From Kiloniellaceae bacterium (GTDB taxonomy: Bacteria > Pseudomonadota > Alphaproteobacteria > Kiloniellales > Kiloniellaceae), in NCBI GenBank assembly GCA_009377535.1, contig WHTV01000001.1:1-44410 (forward strand): 44,410 bases of DNA, in the 5' to 3' direction. Position 1 is the stretch's first letter. Each line of letters begins with the position of its first letter. The translations under genes were made by a program, and so were the position numbers. The notes beneath the pieces are model-generated. The model saw nothing but the letters and a program-made list of their open reading frames with translations, did no database searches and was not told where the DNA came from. Positions 37,304-44,410 of the stretch are shown in pieces.

Positions 37304-38428
37304 TTAGGCGGCCACGTCGCGCCGCGGTCGGTAGCGCTCCAGCCAGTGGGCGTAGGGCGCCGGCAGCACCCAGGCGGCCTTGTCGACGCCGAGGGCGCGG
37401 GCGGCCTCGTAGGGCCAGTGCGGGTTCTCCAGCAGCGCCCGGCCCAGCATCACGAGATCGACCTTGCCCTCGCGCAGGAGCGCGTCAGCCTGCTGTGGGT
37501 CGTTGATGAACCAACTGGTGGCCGTGGGGATTCCGGCCTCCTTGCGGATGCGCTCCGCGAGCGGCGCCATGAAGGCCGGACCCCAGGGAATGGCGGCGCC
37601 GGGAATGTTGAACCCGAGGCTGACGTCCAGCAGGTCGAGGCCCTTGGCGGCGAAGCGCCGCGCCAGCTCAATGGATTCCTCGAAGGTCTGCTCGCGGCCG
37701 TCGAACTCGATGACGCCGAGGCGCAGGGTGAGCGGCAGGTTTTCCGGCCAGACGTCACGCACCGCCTCGAAGGTCTCGACGAGGAAGCGGCTGCGGTTCT
37801 CCAGGGAGCCGCCGTATTCGTCGTCGCGCCGGTTGGAATGCGGCGAGAGGAAGGACTGGGCGAGGTAGCCGTGGGCGAAGTGCAGCTCCAGCCACTCGAA
37901 GCCGGCGGCGCGGGCGCGCTGGGCGGCGGCGACGTAGTCCTGCTGTACGCGGTGGATGTCGTCCTTCGTCATGGCCCGCGGGCGGCGCGGCAGGTTGGCG
38001 CCGAAGGGGATCGCGGAAGGCGCGATCGGCTGCCAGGCGCGCGGGTCTTGCTCAGCGATGTGGTCGTCGCCCTCCCAGGGGCGGTTGGCGCTGGCCTTGC
38101 GGCCGGCGTGGGCGATCTGAATGCCGGGCACCGCACCGGCTGCTTTGATGGCGGCGACGGCCGGCACGAAGGCCTCCGTCTGGTCGTCGTTCCACAGGCC
38201 GGCGCAGCCCGGCGTGATGCGGCCTTCCGGCGAGACGGCGGTGGCCTCGGCGATCACCAGACCGGCACCGCCGCGCGCCAAGCCGGCGAGGTGAGCGTAG
38301 TGCCAGTCGTTGATCACCCCCTCGGTTGCCGAGTACTGGCACATCGGCGAAACCGCGATGCGGTTTCTGAGGGTGACATCCTTGAGGGGGAAGGGATCAA
38401 AGAGCGACAATGGGGAAAGCGACGACAT
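37304..38428 (-). CDS. Old Yellow Enzyme family NADH:flavin oxidoreductase (NamA/YqjM type)
   Basis: 374 residues, FMN-dependent ene-reductase that reduces activated C=C bonds and often nitro compounds. AVSPMCQYSATEGVINDWH has C30, equivalent to the redox-tuning cysteine of YqjM. IQIAHAGRKAS contains the substrate-binding histidines and LHFAHGYLAQSFLSPHSN is the FMN barrel signature. YGGSLENRSRF is the family fingerprint. It is divergent from an ArsR-type regulator with a strong dyad between them. Confidence 0.94.
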   Translation of the reverse strand: MSSLSPLSLFDPFPLKDVTLRNRIAVSPMCQYSATEGVINDWHYAHLAGLARGGAGLVIAEATAVSPEGRITPGCAGLWNDDQTEAFVPAVAAIKAAGAVPGIQIAHAGRKASANRPWEGDDHIAEQDPRAWQPIAPSAIPFGANLPRRPRAMTKDDIHRVQQDYVAAAQRARAAGFEWLELHFAHGYLAQSFLSPHSNRRDDEYGGSLENRSRFLVETFEAVRDVWPENLPLTLRLGVIEFDGREQTFEESIELARRFAAKGLDLLDVSLGFNIPGAAIPWGPAFMAPLAERIRKEAGIPTATSWFINDPQQADALLREGKVDLVMLGRALLENPHWPYEAARALGVDKAAWVLPAPYAHWLERYRPRRDVAA

Positions 38429-38505
38429 GGAGGTCCCTTGGCTTGGCGGATTTCCACAGAAGTCTTGCGGAAATCGGCGGTTCGCCTATGTCTAGGCCAA
38501 ATGAA

Positions 38506-38537
38506 TTCGTAAGTTCGATAAGTATCGAACATTCGAA
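38506..38537. promoter_or_regulatory. Symmetric operator between the OYE and ArsR-type genes
   Basis: TTCG-N3-GTTCGATA-AG-TATCGAAC-N3-CGAA, a 32-bp dyad: the 8-bp inner arms and 4-bp outer arms are perfect. It lies 31 bp before the regulator start and 78 bp before the OYE start. ArsR-family dimers bind dyads of this type, so it is the probable site for shared control. Confidence 0.75.
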
Positions 38538-38567
38538 ATATGGAGCCGCTTGACGGGAGTTCAAGGG

Positions 38568-38867
38568 ATGCGGGCGTTGCGTCATCCAAATGCCGGGGAG
38601 ATCGAGCTGACGCGGGTGCTGCACGCGCTCAGCGACCCGGTGCGCCTCGACGTGGTGCGCCAGCTCGACCACGAGGGCGAGGCGACCTGCGCTGCGCTGG
38701 ATTGCGGCCGCCCCAAGTCCAGCATGTCCCATCATTTCAGGGTGCTGCGCGATGCCGGCGTGGTGCGCACCCGCAGTGACGGTGCGGCCCACATGAACGT
38801 GCTGCGCCGCGAAGAACTCGACCGGCTGTTTCCCGGCCTCTTGGATGCCGTGTTGGCGGCGCGCTAG
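38568..38867 (+). CDS. ArsR family transcriptional regulator
   Basis: 99 residues from the ATG at 38568, with GGGAG 8 nt upstream; a TTG at 38550 would add six residues. Winged helix-turn-helix: LHALSDPVRLDVVRQL, recognition helix KSSMSHHFRVLRDAGVV and the wing RTRSDGAAHMNVLRR. The CxC metal-binding motif of ArsR/SmtB is absent, so it may sense an organic or redox signal. It diverges from the OYE gene and converges on a nitroreductase (7 bp between stops), so the three may form one detoxification unit. Confidence 0.9.
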   Translation: MRALRHPNAGEIELTRVLHALSDPVRLDVVRQLDHEGEATCAALDCGRPKSSMSHHFRVLRDAGVVRTRSDGAAHMNVLRREELDRLFPGLLDAVLAAR

Positions 38868-38874
38868 GCGGCGC

Positions 38875-39570
38875 TCAGAGGAAGGTCGCGATTTCTTCCA
38901 GCGGCTTCTTCACCTTGGCGTGGCGGGGCACGGTGGCGTCGTCTGCCGCGTGGCCGGCCACCAGGATCAAGTAGGGCTTCTCGTTTTCCGGCCGGCCGCA
39001 GATCTGGTTGAGGAAGCGCATCGGATTCGGCGTGTGGGTGAGCGTGGCGAGCCCGGCGCAGTGCAGTGCGGTGATCAGCATGCCCGTGGCGATGCCGACC
39101 GACTCGCCGATGTAGTAGTTCTTGCCGATCTTGCGGTTCGCCTCGATGCGATAGCGCTCGGCGAAGACGACGACCAGCCAGGGCGCGGTCTCCAGGAAGG
39201 GTTTATCGGAGTCGGTGCCCAGCGGCGCGAGATCGCTCAGCCACTCGTCGCCTGCCTTGCCTGCGTAGAAGGCCTTCTCCTCGGCCTCGGCCGCCTCGCG
39301 GATGCGCTTCTTCACGGCGGGCTCGCCGACCGCGACGAAGTGCCAGGGCTGATGGTTGGCGCCGCTCGGCGCGCGTCCTGCCGTCAACAGGCAGGCCTCG
39401 ATCACCCCGCGCGGCACCGGCGTCGGCGCGAAGTCGCGCACCGTGTGCCGCGTCTTCATCTCCGCCAGGAAGCGCTCAGCCCGCTCGACCATCTCGGCGT
39501 CGCTGAAGTGGCGCCGGTCGGGCAGCGGGATGGCCTCATAGTCCGGTACGCCGATACGGGCTTGGCTCAT
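38875..39570 (-). CDS. Nitroreductase family protein
   Basis: 231 residues, FMN-dependent. [43 protein letters not shown] is the usual FMN-binding N-terminus (in parts), followed by [22 protein letters not shown]. The overall pattern is close to the nitroreductase/iodotyrosine-deiodinase-like group. The natural substrate is unknown. It converges with the ArsR-type gene. Two GANTC sites (39575, 39602) and the palindrome TTCCGC-N6-GCGGAA (39611-39628) lie upstream. Confidence 0.9.
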   Translation of the reverse strand: MSQARIGVPDYEAIPLPDRRHFSDAEMVERAERFLAEMKTRHTVRDFAPTPVPRGVIEACLLTAGRAPSGANHQPWHFVAVGEPAVKKRIREAAEAEEKAFYAGKAGDEWLSDLAPLGTDSDKPFLETAPWLVVVFAERYRIEANRKIGKNYYIGESVGIATGMLITALHCAGLATLTHTPNPMRFLNQICGRPENEKPYLILVAGHAADDATVPRHAKVKKPLEEIATFL

Positions 39571-39714
39571 CGTTGACTCCTCGGTGCCGGCGTCGGGGAA
39601 GGATTCCGCATTCCGCAGTTAAGCGGAAGCTCGCCCTTCTTTTCAAAGAAGAAAAGAGAATTGCCTGATGAACTTTTCGTGGACTGGTTGGGTTCCGCCC
39701 GGAAACCGCCGCGG

Positions 39715-40260
39715 TCAGCTCGCTGCCTTCAGGTGTTCCTTCAGGCGCGGCATGAGTTCGACGAGGTTGCAGGGGCGGAGGCGCGAGTCGAGCTGGAACT
39801 TCAGGATGTCCTCCCAGCCGTCCTTGCAGGCCGAGGGCGAGCCGGGCAGCGCGAAGAGGTAAGTGCCGTCGGCGACGCCGCCGATGGCGCGGCTCTGCAT
39901 GGTCGAGGTGCCGATCTTCTGGTAGCTCAGCATGCGAAACAGCTCGCCGAAACCCTCGATCTCCTTTTCCATCACCGCCTTGAAGGCCTCCGGCGTGGTG
40001 TCTCGACCGGTCACGCCGGTGCCGCCGGTTGTGATGATGCAGTCAACCTCGGGATCGGCGATGTGAGTCTTCAGCACGGCGACGATCCTGTCGCAGTCGT
40101 CGGTCACGATCTCGCGCCGGGCCACCTTGTGGCCGTCGCGGGTGATCATCTCCACCAGGCGGTCGCCGGACTTGTCGTCGGCGAGGGTCCGGGTGTCGGA
40201 GATGGTCAGGACAGCGATGTTGACGGGCAGAAAGGGAAGCTTCTCGTCAATTCGAGCCAT
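39715..40260 (-). CDS. moaB: Molybdenum cofactor biosynthesis protein B
   Basis: 181 residues. Adenylylates molybdopterin (MogA/MoaB type) in molybdenum cofactor assembly. The MoCF domain signature [16 protein letters not shown] and the nucleotide-binding [20 protein letters not shown] are present; [14 protein letters not shown] is the C-terminal motif. Its start lies inside the last 14 bases of the lytic transglycosylase gene, so translation is probably coupled. No other cofactor gene is in the window. Confidence 0.93.
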   Translation of the reverse strand: MARIDEKLPFLPVNIAVLTISDTRTLADDKSGDRLVEMITRDGHKVARREIVTDDCDRIVAVLKTHIADPEVDCIITTGGTGVTGRDTTPEAFKAVMEKEIEGFGELFRMLSYQKIGTSTMQSRAIGGVADGTYLFALPGSPSACKDGWEDILKFQLDSRLRPCNLVELMPRLKEHLKAAS

Positions 40261-42193
40261 TCAGCGCGACCTCGGCACGGGTTCCGTCCAAGGCTACGTA
40301 GCGCGGCCAGTCGCCGGCTGCAAGATGTTCGAGTGACGGCGACGGCTGGCCGAGGCGCTGGCGGTAGATCCACAGGTTGGTCAGCACGCGCTCGATGAAC
40401 AGGCGAGTCTCCTTCGACGGCAGGGCCTCGATGAAGAGCAGCGGGTCGTCCTCGGCGTTGATGGCGCGCTCCCACTTGCCGAGGTTGCCCGGTCCGCCGT
40501 TGTAGGCCGTCGTCAGGCGGAAGAGGTCCCCCTGCACGCGCTCGTGCACCAGCAGGTAGGCGATGTAGCGCTGGCCCAGCTCCATGTTGAGGCTCGGCTC
40601 GAAGAGCTCGTGCTCGCGCCTGCCGTGGTAGCGGCGGTCGCCGATGTAGCTGGCGGTGCGCGGCATCAGCTGCATCAGGCCGCGCGCGCCGTCGGGACTC
40701 GTGGCCCGGGTGTTGAAGGCCGATTCCTGACGCATCATGGCGTAGATCAACGCGCGGTCGACGGTAAAGCCGCTCTGCGGCTGCCAGGGCGGGATCGGGA
40801 AGAGCGCGGCGTCGACCACGCCACCGAGGGCGTCGGTGGCGCTGCCGGCGCTCGCCAGCTGGTTGCCCATGCGGTAGGCCAGGGCCGGCATCCTGGCGTG
40901 CTGCGCCAGGGCCAGCAGGGCCTCGCCCATCGCCGGATCGCTCCAGTCGCCGGAGCCGACCAACTCCTCCTCGGCCAGGTCGCGGTTGCCGATCTGCAGC
41001 AGAGCCAGTGCGCGCCCGCCTGCCGGGCTGCTGTTGAGGTGCGCGACGGTCTGCGGCGCCATATCCTGGCCGCCGAAGTCGAAATCGAAGGGCATGCCGA
41101 GGGCGCGGCGCGCCAGCAGGCCATAGAAGGTGCGCGGGTAGTCGGCCGCACGGCGCAGCAACGGGCTGCTGCGATCCGGACGCTGCTGCTTCAGGTGCGC
41201 GCGTGCGGCCCAGTAGGCGCCGGCGGCCGCATTCCAGCCCGCCACGTTGTCGGCATTGGCCAGGGTCTCGAAGTGGGCCGCCGCCTCGTCGATCGCGCCC
41301 AAGCGCCAGGCGGCCAGGCCGGCCACCCAGTTGATCATCGGTGCGGCGCGCCCGGAGCGCTGCGCGGCGGGTGCCGCCAGCGCGTAAGCGCGCTCGGGCT
41401 CGCCGTAGTAGAACCAGCCGGCGGCGACCAGGGCGCGGGCCTGGTCGAGCTCGACCGGATCGAGCAGATCCTGCACGGAGCGCTGGGCGAGCAGCTTTTC
41501 GGTTACCGAGAAGCGCTGGCGCTGCACGTTGAGGCGCACCTGACGCAGCAGGCGGGAGACCTTGCTGCGCGTCGCCCGGGAGCGCTGGCGCAGCGATGCG
41601 TAGTCGTAGTTTGTCCGCTGGCCCGCCCAGGCCACGCTGCCGGCTTTTGCCGGCGGCTGCGGGCGGTGGTAGTTCGCCGGACGGCGCTTCAGGGCGAGGC
41701 TATAGATGCGCTTGGCCTCGGGATGGTCGGCGTAGCTGTCCATCCACGCTTTCAGCTCGCTGTACTTGGAGCGGTAGGCCGTCGGGTGCAGGTAGCGCTG
41801 CGCCAGCACATGGCCCAGCAGGCGCTTGTCGGTCAGTTCGGCGACGAGGCGGTCGGCCTCCTGCCAGCGGCCGTCTTCCTGCCCCGCGAAGATGCGGCGA
41901 TAGAGGTCGGCGTCGCGCGGGCTCAGGACGGCGGGCAGGCCGTCCGCTCCGTGCGGCAGATAACCAGGAGTGTCGGGCAGATTGCTCTGCAGGGTGGTCC
42001 CGCCGGACTGCAGGTCCTGCGGTTGCAGCAGCTGCGCACCGGCCGCCGGGATCAGCACCGCAGTGCTGCCGAGGAAGCTCGTGCCAAGGCCGGCGGCGAG
42101 CGCAAAAAGCGCTGTCCGCGCCTTCCGCTGAAGGCGTTCGGCCCGTCGCCGGGCGCAACTCATGGATTGCAATGCGACCCCCGCTTCGTTCAT
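40247..42193 (-). CDS. Soluble lytic murein transglycosylase (Slt70-like)
   Basis: 648 residues. Cleaves glycan strands of peptidoglycan in the periplasm. A long N-terminal signal peptide (LFALAAGLGTSFLGSTAVLIP core, cut near AGA-QLL) is followed by a superhelical U-domain of alpha-hairpins (~70-450). The C-terminal SLT domain has the catalytic E490 in MMRQESAFNTRATSPDG, then GLMQLMP and TAYNGGPGNLGKW. It overlaps moaB by 14 bp. Upstream lie a CtrA-type box, a DnaA box and GANTC sites, suggesting cell-cycle timing. Confidence 0.92.
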   Translation of the reverse strand: MNEAGVALQSMSCARRRAERLQRKARTALFALAAGLGTSFLGSTAVLIPAAGAQLLQPQDLQSGGTTLQSNLPDTPGYLPHGADGLPAVLSPRDADLYRRIFAGQEDGRWQEADRLVAELTDKRLLGHVLAQRYLHPTAYRSKYSELKAWMDSYADHPEAKRIYSLALKRRPANYHRPQPPAKAGSVAWAGQRTNYDYASLRQRSRATRSKVSRLLRQVRLNVQRQRFSVTEKLLAQRSVQDLLDPVELDQARALVAAGWFYYGEPERAYALAAPAAQRSGRAAPMINWVAGLAAWRLGAIDEAAAHFETLANADNVAGWNAAAGAYWAARAHLKQQRPDRSSPLLRRAADYPRTFYGLLARRALGMPFDFDFGGQDMAPQTVAHLNSSPAGGRALALLQIGNRDLAEEELVGSGDWSDPAMGEALLALAQHARMPALAYRMGNQLASAGSATDALGGVVDAALFPIPPWQPQSGFTVDRALIYAMMRQESAFNTRATSPDGARGLMQLMPRTASYIGDRRYHGRREHELFEPSLNMELGQRYIAYLLVHERVQGDLFRLTTAYNGGPGNLGKWERAINAEDDPLLFIEALPSKETRLFIERVLTNLWIYRQRLGQPSPSLEHLAAGDWPRYVALDGTRAEVALNGSN

Positions 42194-42245
42194 CGACCCT
42201 ACCCAAGTGCTCGTTGGGCTGCAACTGCGGCCCCTAGAGAGCCAC

Positions 42246-42268
42246 GACTCGGGTTAAGTCGGCGTTAA
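42246..42268 (-). promoter_or_regulatory. Perfect CtrA-type box with adjacent GANTC upstream of slt
   Basis: TTAA 42254-42257, seven bases, TTAA 42265-42268, the full CtrA consensus. The two halves form the direct repeat GTTAAGTC-GGC-GTTAAGTC. A GACTC at 42246-42250 is 3 bp away on the slt side. The box is 61-75 bp from the slt start; CTCTAG around 42234 could serve as -10. Consensus and spacing known from Caulobacter. Confidence 0.65.
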
Positions 42269-42270
42269 GT

Positions 42271-42292
42271 CAGCCATTTGGATGGCTGTTTT
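42271..42292 (+). terminator. Small hairpin with T-tail
   Basis: CAGCCAT-TTGG-ATGGCTG followed by TTTT, next to the CtrA box. No + strand gene precedes it, and on the minus strand (the direction of the UDG gene ending at 42350) it lacks a T-run. Its role is uncertain. Confidence 0.35.
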
Positions 42293-42336
42293 CCGGTGCT
42301 TGAAGGAGGATTCGTCCGACCCGACGGCGGCCAGCC

Positions 42337-42345
42337 TGTGGATAA
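42337..42345 (-). promoter_or_regulatory. Perfect DnaA box
   Basis: TGTGGATAA on the + strand is TTATCCACA on the minus strand, 9 of 9 to the consensus. It lies just after the stop of the uracil-DNA glycosylase gene, ~145 bp upstream of slt. A single box, so probably regulatory rather than an origin. Confidence 0.6.
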
Positions 42346-42349
42346 CGCT

Positions 42350-43237
42350 TCAGCCGGCCGGTTTGGTCGCTGCGCGACCGATGCCTTCGCGCTCCATTGC
42401 CTCGGCGAAGGACAGCAGGTCGCGCCAGGCTTCGCGCTTCTGGGCCGGCTGGCGCAGCAGGTAGGCCGGGTGCAGTGTCGGCAGGGCGGGAATCGGATGC
42501 GGCAGGCGCGGGTGGTGGTAGTCGGCCCAGCGGCCGCGCAGCTTCAGGATACCCTCGCTGCGGTTCAGCAGGGTCTTGGCCGACATGCCGCCGACCAGCA
42601 GCAGCAATTGGGGCTGCAGGATCTCGATCTGGCGCTCCAGGAAGGGCAGGCAGGAGGCGATCTCGCCGGGCGTCGGGTTGCGGTTCCCAGGCGGGCGCCA
42701 GTACAGCAGGTTGGTGATGTAGACCGCTGAGCGATCGAGGCCGATGGCCGCCAGCATGCGGTCGAGCAATTGTCCGGCGGGGCCGACGAAAGGTTTGCCC
42801 TGGCGATCCTCCTGGGCGCCGGGCGCCTCGCCGATGATCATGATTGGGGCCTGCGGGTTGCCGTCGAACAGGCACAGCTGGGTTGCCGTCGCCTTCAGGG
42901 GACAGCCCTCGAAGGCCTCCAGGGCTTGGCGGATCTCCTCGATGCTGGTGGCGCCCGCGGCGAGGCGCTGGGCCGAGGCCTGGGTCTCGCTGGCCGAGGC
43001 GAGGCTGGCTGGCGGCCGCGGCTGGGCAACCTGCTCCGGCGCCGGCTTGTCGGGCGCGGGCGCGGCCGAAGGCGCCCGGGCCGGTGCTTCCGCCAGGCCG
43101 CCTGCGGCGCGTGGCGCCGCGGCCGGCGGCGCAGCCGTGCGGTCCAGCGGCTGCGCACCGATGGCCTCGTCGGCGCCGGCCTCGATCTGCCAGCGCAGAG
43201 CCTCGAGGAGCGCGCGGTCGTGTTCAGCGCTGATCAT
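42350..43237 (-). CDS. Uracil-DNA glycosylase, type-4-like
   Basis: 295 residues. Excises uracil from DNA. The N-terminal ~95 residues are an Ala/Pro-rich linker. The catalytic domain has motif [18 protein letters not shown] (from G136), the conserved N176 in [18 protein letters not shown], and the C-terminal H256 in TLHPAYLLR. Family-4 enzymes hold a [4Fe-4S] cluster through four cysteines; here C112 and C196 are at expected places, but the partner of the N-terminal CxxC is K115 and no cysteine follows C196. Related alphaproteobacterial proteins share this. Whether a cluster is bound is therefore open. Confidence 0.9.
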   Translation of the reverse strand: MISAEHDRALLEALRWQIEAGADEAIGAQPLDRTAAPPAAAPRAAGGLAEAPARAPSAAPAPDKPAPEQVAQPRPPASLASASETQASAQRLAAGATSIEEIRQALEAFEGCPLKATATQLCLFDGNPQAPIMIIGEAPGAQEDRQGKPFVGPAGQLLDRMLAAIGLDRSAVYITNLLYWRPPGNRNPTPGEIASCLPFLERQIEILQPQLLLLVGGMSAKTLLNRSEGILKLRGRWADYHHPRLPHPIPALPTLHPAYLLRQPAQKREAWRDLLSFAEAMEREGIGRAATKPAG

Positions 43238-43302
43238 GACGCCAGCTTATCACCGGCGCGGCTGCTTCAGAAAGCTGGGATGGTCGAAGCTCTGTGGGCG
43301 GC

Positions 43303-43791
43303 TCAGCGGTAGAGCGGCGACACGGTCAGCACCAGCATGACGTTGCCCAACAGGATCGCGGCGACCATGAAGACCAGCAGCGTGTAGCGGTGGACGTTGG
43401 CCTCGCGCGAGGATTTGATCGCCCGCGTGAACTGGGAAAAGTTCGAAAAGTGGCCGGCGATATCGCGCAGCTTCTCCCGTTCGGTGTTCTGCCACACCTG
43501 ATAGAGCACCAGCATGTAGATGGCGGCGCTGCTGCTGAGGAAGCTCATGGCGATGATCAGGTTGGTCAGCGCGGTGTTGCCGGGGACCAGCAGGCCCAGG
43601 GCCATCATGCCGGCGAAGACCAGGAGGGTCGCGCCCAGCGACTTCCACTGATAGGCCTTGGCGAAGCGGATGGCATCGGCCGACTCGCGGTAGAGCATGC
43701 ACATTTCGGCATGCGTCAACTCGTCCAGCTCGCTCGGGGTATTCTCGCGAGCCAGCTCGTCGCCGTGATCGTGGATTTCTTGTGCAACCAT
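43303..43791 (-). CDS. Small three-helix membrane protein, unknown function
   Basis: 162 residues from the ATG at 43791 (MVAQEIHDHGDELARE), with TAGGAGA upstream. A charged N-terminal helix (TPSELDELTHAEMCMLYRESADAIRFAKAYQW in parts) precedes three hydrophobic spans, ~58-78, ~82-108 and ~140-160. The cytoplasmic loop between spans 2 and 3 (WQNTEREKLRDIAGHFSNFSQFTR) is charged. The longer open frame to 44334 is antisense to ETF-QO and is rejected. Homologues appear in Rhodospirillales and relatives by recall; no named function. Confidence 0.75.
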   Translation of the reverse strand: MVAQEIHDHGDELARENTPSELDELTHAEMCMLYRESADAIRFAKAYQWKSLGATLLVFAGMMALGLLVPGNTALTNLIIAMSFLSSSAAIYMLVLYQVWQNTEREKLRDIAGHFSNFSQFTRAIKSSREANVHRYTLLVFMVAAILLGNVMLVLTVSPLYR

Positions 43792-43910
43792 GCGTCTGCG
43801 GTCTCCTACCCCGCTATCTTCGGCGGCAATGGTGAATTTTTCGGTAAGTTGCCCCCCATTCCGGGTGAAAAGGGGCGGTTCCAGGCGAAATGGCGGCGCG
43901 GCTGCCGGAC

Positions 43911-43940
43911 TTGGCCCCGGCGCCCCGGCTGTACTATGTA
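43911..43940 (+). promoter_or_regulatory. Possible promoter for ETF-QO
   Basis: TTGGCC 43911-43916 and TATGTA 43935-43940 with 18 bp between. Weak -35. Confidence 0.25.
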
Positions 43941-44007
43941 GGTAGCGACGGGTCCTGGCGGACCGGCCGCCCCAACGAAAGACGAGCTCTAAAGTCAGCG
44001 AGGGATC

Positions 44008-44410
44008 TTGGAACGCGAATTCATGGAATACGACGTGGTCATCGTCGGCGCCGGTCCGGCCGGACTGGCGGCGGCCATCCGGCTGCGCCAGCTCTCCGCC
44101 GAAAGCGGCCAGGAGGTCAGCGTCTGCGTTCTCGAGAAGGGCTCGGAGGTCGGTGCCCACATTCTCTCCGGCGCGGTGCTGGAGCCGCGCGCCCTCAACG
44201 AACTGATTCCCGACTGGCAGGAGAGGGGCGCGCCTTTGAACGCGCCTGTCGATGCCGAGAAGTTCCTCCTGCTGTCGGAGCGCGGCAGCATCTCGGTGCC
44301 GGTGTGGATGCTGCCGCCGCAGATGCACAACCACGGCAACTACGTGGTTTCGCTCGGCAACGTCTGCCGCTGGCTGGCCGAACAGGCCGAGGCGCTGGGC
44401 GCCGAGATCT
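44008..44410 (+). CDS. Electron transfer flavoprotein-ubiquinone oxidoreductase, N-terminal fragment
   Basis: The first ~134 residues; the gene runs off the window. It passes electrons from ETF to ubiquinone during fatty and amino acid oxidation. The FAD-binding motif is VVIVGAGPAGLAAAIRL, then EKGSEVGAHILSGAVLEP, the ETF-QO signature. I choose the TTG at 44008 because MEREFMEYDVVIVG matches the usual N-terminus of alphaproteobacterial homologues; the ATG at 44023 (MEYDVV) is the alternative. The membrane-association region and 4Fe-4S domain lie outside the window. Confidence 0.9.
   Translation, partial: MEREFMEYDVVIVGAGPAGLAAAIRLRQLSAESGQEVSVCVLEKGSEVGAHILSGAVLEPRALNELIPDWQERGAPLNAPVDAEKFLLLSERGSISVPVWMLPPQMHNHGNYVVSLGNVCRWLAEQAEALGAEI

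Noticed and set aside
36586..39570. Arsenic resistance or arsenosugar island (ArsR-type protein plus TIGR04283 glycosyltransferase)
   Set aside because: The ArsR-type protein lacks the CxC metal site and is divergent from an ene-reductase; no arsenate reductase, efflux pump or methyltransferase is present.
42194..42349. Replication origin because of DnaA box and CtrA box
   Set aside because: Only one DnaA box, no AT-rich unwinding region and no origin-linked genes nearby; regulation of slt is the simpler reading.

Overview
The window is a GC-rich, densely packed stretch of bacterial chromosome. It looks like core genome of an alphaproteobacterium, probably a Rhodospirillales-like lineage; this is inferred from gene content and was not checked by a database search. 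The pointers are an F0 operon (atpI-atpB-atpE-atpF'-atpF) separate from the F1 genes, a CcrM-type GANTC methyltransferase behind rnhB, a dciA-dsbA-smc block divergent from mutY, the ispH-thrB-rnhA string, and a CtrA-type TTAA-N7-TTAA site. I see no phage, transposon, CRISPR array, rRNA or tRNA.

Layout. 1-3.7 kb (+): the tail of an M32 carboxypeptidase, then thrC, an M16 peptidase and a GNAT acetyltransferase. 3.7-7.3 kb: yqgE/algH (-), divergent from a DsbD/ScsB-like thiol reductase (+), followed by a type II peroxiredoxin (+). 7.3-9.7 kb (-): ispH-thrB-rnhA. 10-11.3 kb (+): a double CDGSH iron-sulfur protein, a lipoprotein and a GFA-family protein. 11.4-17.8 kb (+): a tandem glycine riboswitch, gcvT-gcvH-gcvP, a palindromic repeat and an SHMT-like PLP enzyme, so this is a glycine/one-carbon block. 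17.9-25.6 kb (-): dciA, dsbA, smc and the F0 operon, with a clear promoter and terminator for F0. 25.7-30 kb: mutY and a DMT exporter (+) converge on a D-threonine aldolase/D-serine dehydratase-like enzyme (-), followed by a secreted CARDB-repeat protein (-). 30.4-31.9 kb (+): amtB-glnK. 32-36.3 kb (-): rnhB-ccrM, a CPA2 antiporter and a PA0069-type radical SAM protein. 36.6-39.6 kb: a glycosyltransferase (+), an Old Yellow Enzyme (-) divergent from an ArsR-type regulator (+), and a nitroreductase (-). 39.7-43.8 kb (-): a type-4-like uracil-DNA glycosylase, a soluble lytic transglycosylase overlapping moaB, and a three-helix membrane protein. The window ends in the start of ETF-ubiquinone oxidoreductase (+).

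No wholly new system stands out. The most rewarding signals are regulatory. Five GANTC sites sit in 64 bp of the leader of the methyltransferase that should modify them. A 156-bp intergenic region upstream of the lytic transglycosylase holds a perfect CtrA box, a perfect DnaA box and two GANTC sites. A long symmetric operator lies between the Old Yellow Enzyme and its ArsR-type neighbour. Among the proteins, the SHMT-like enzyme with a rebuilt active site and the uracil-DNA glycosylase lacking half of its iron-sulfur ligands deserve a second look.
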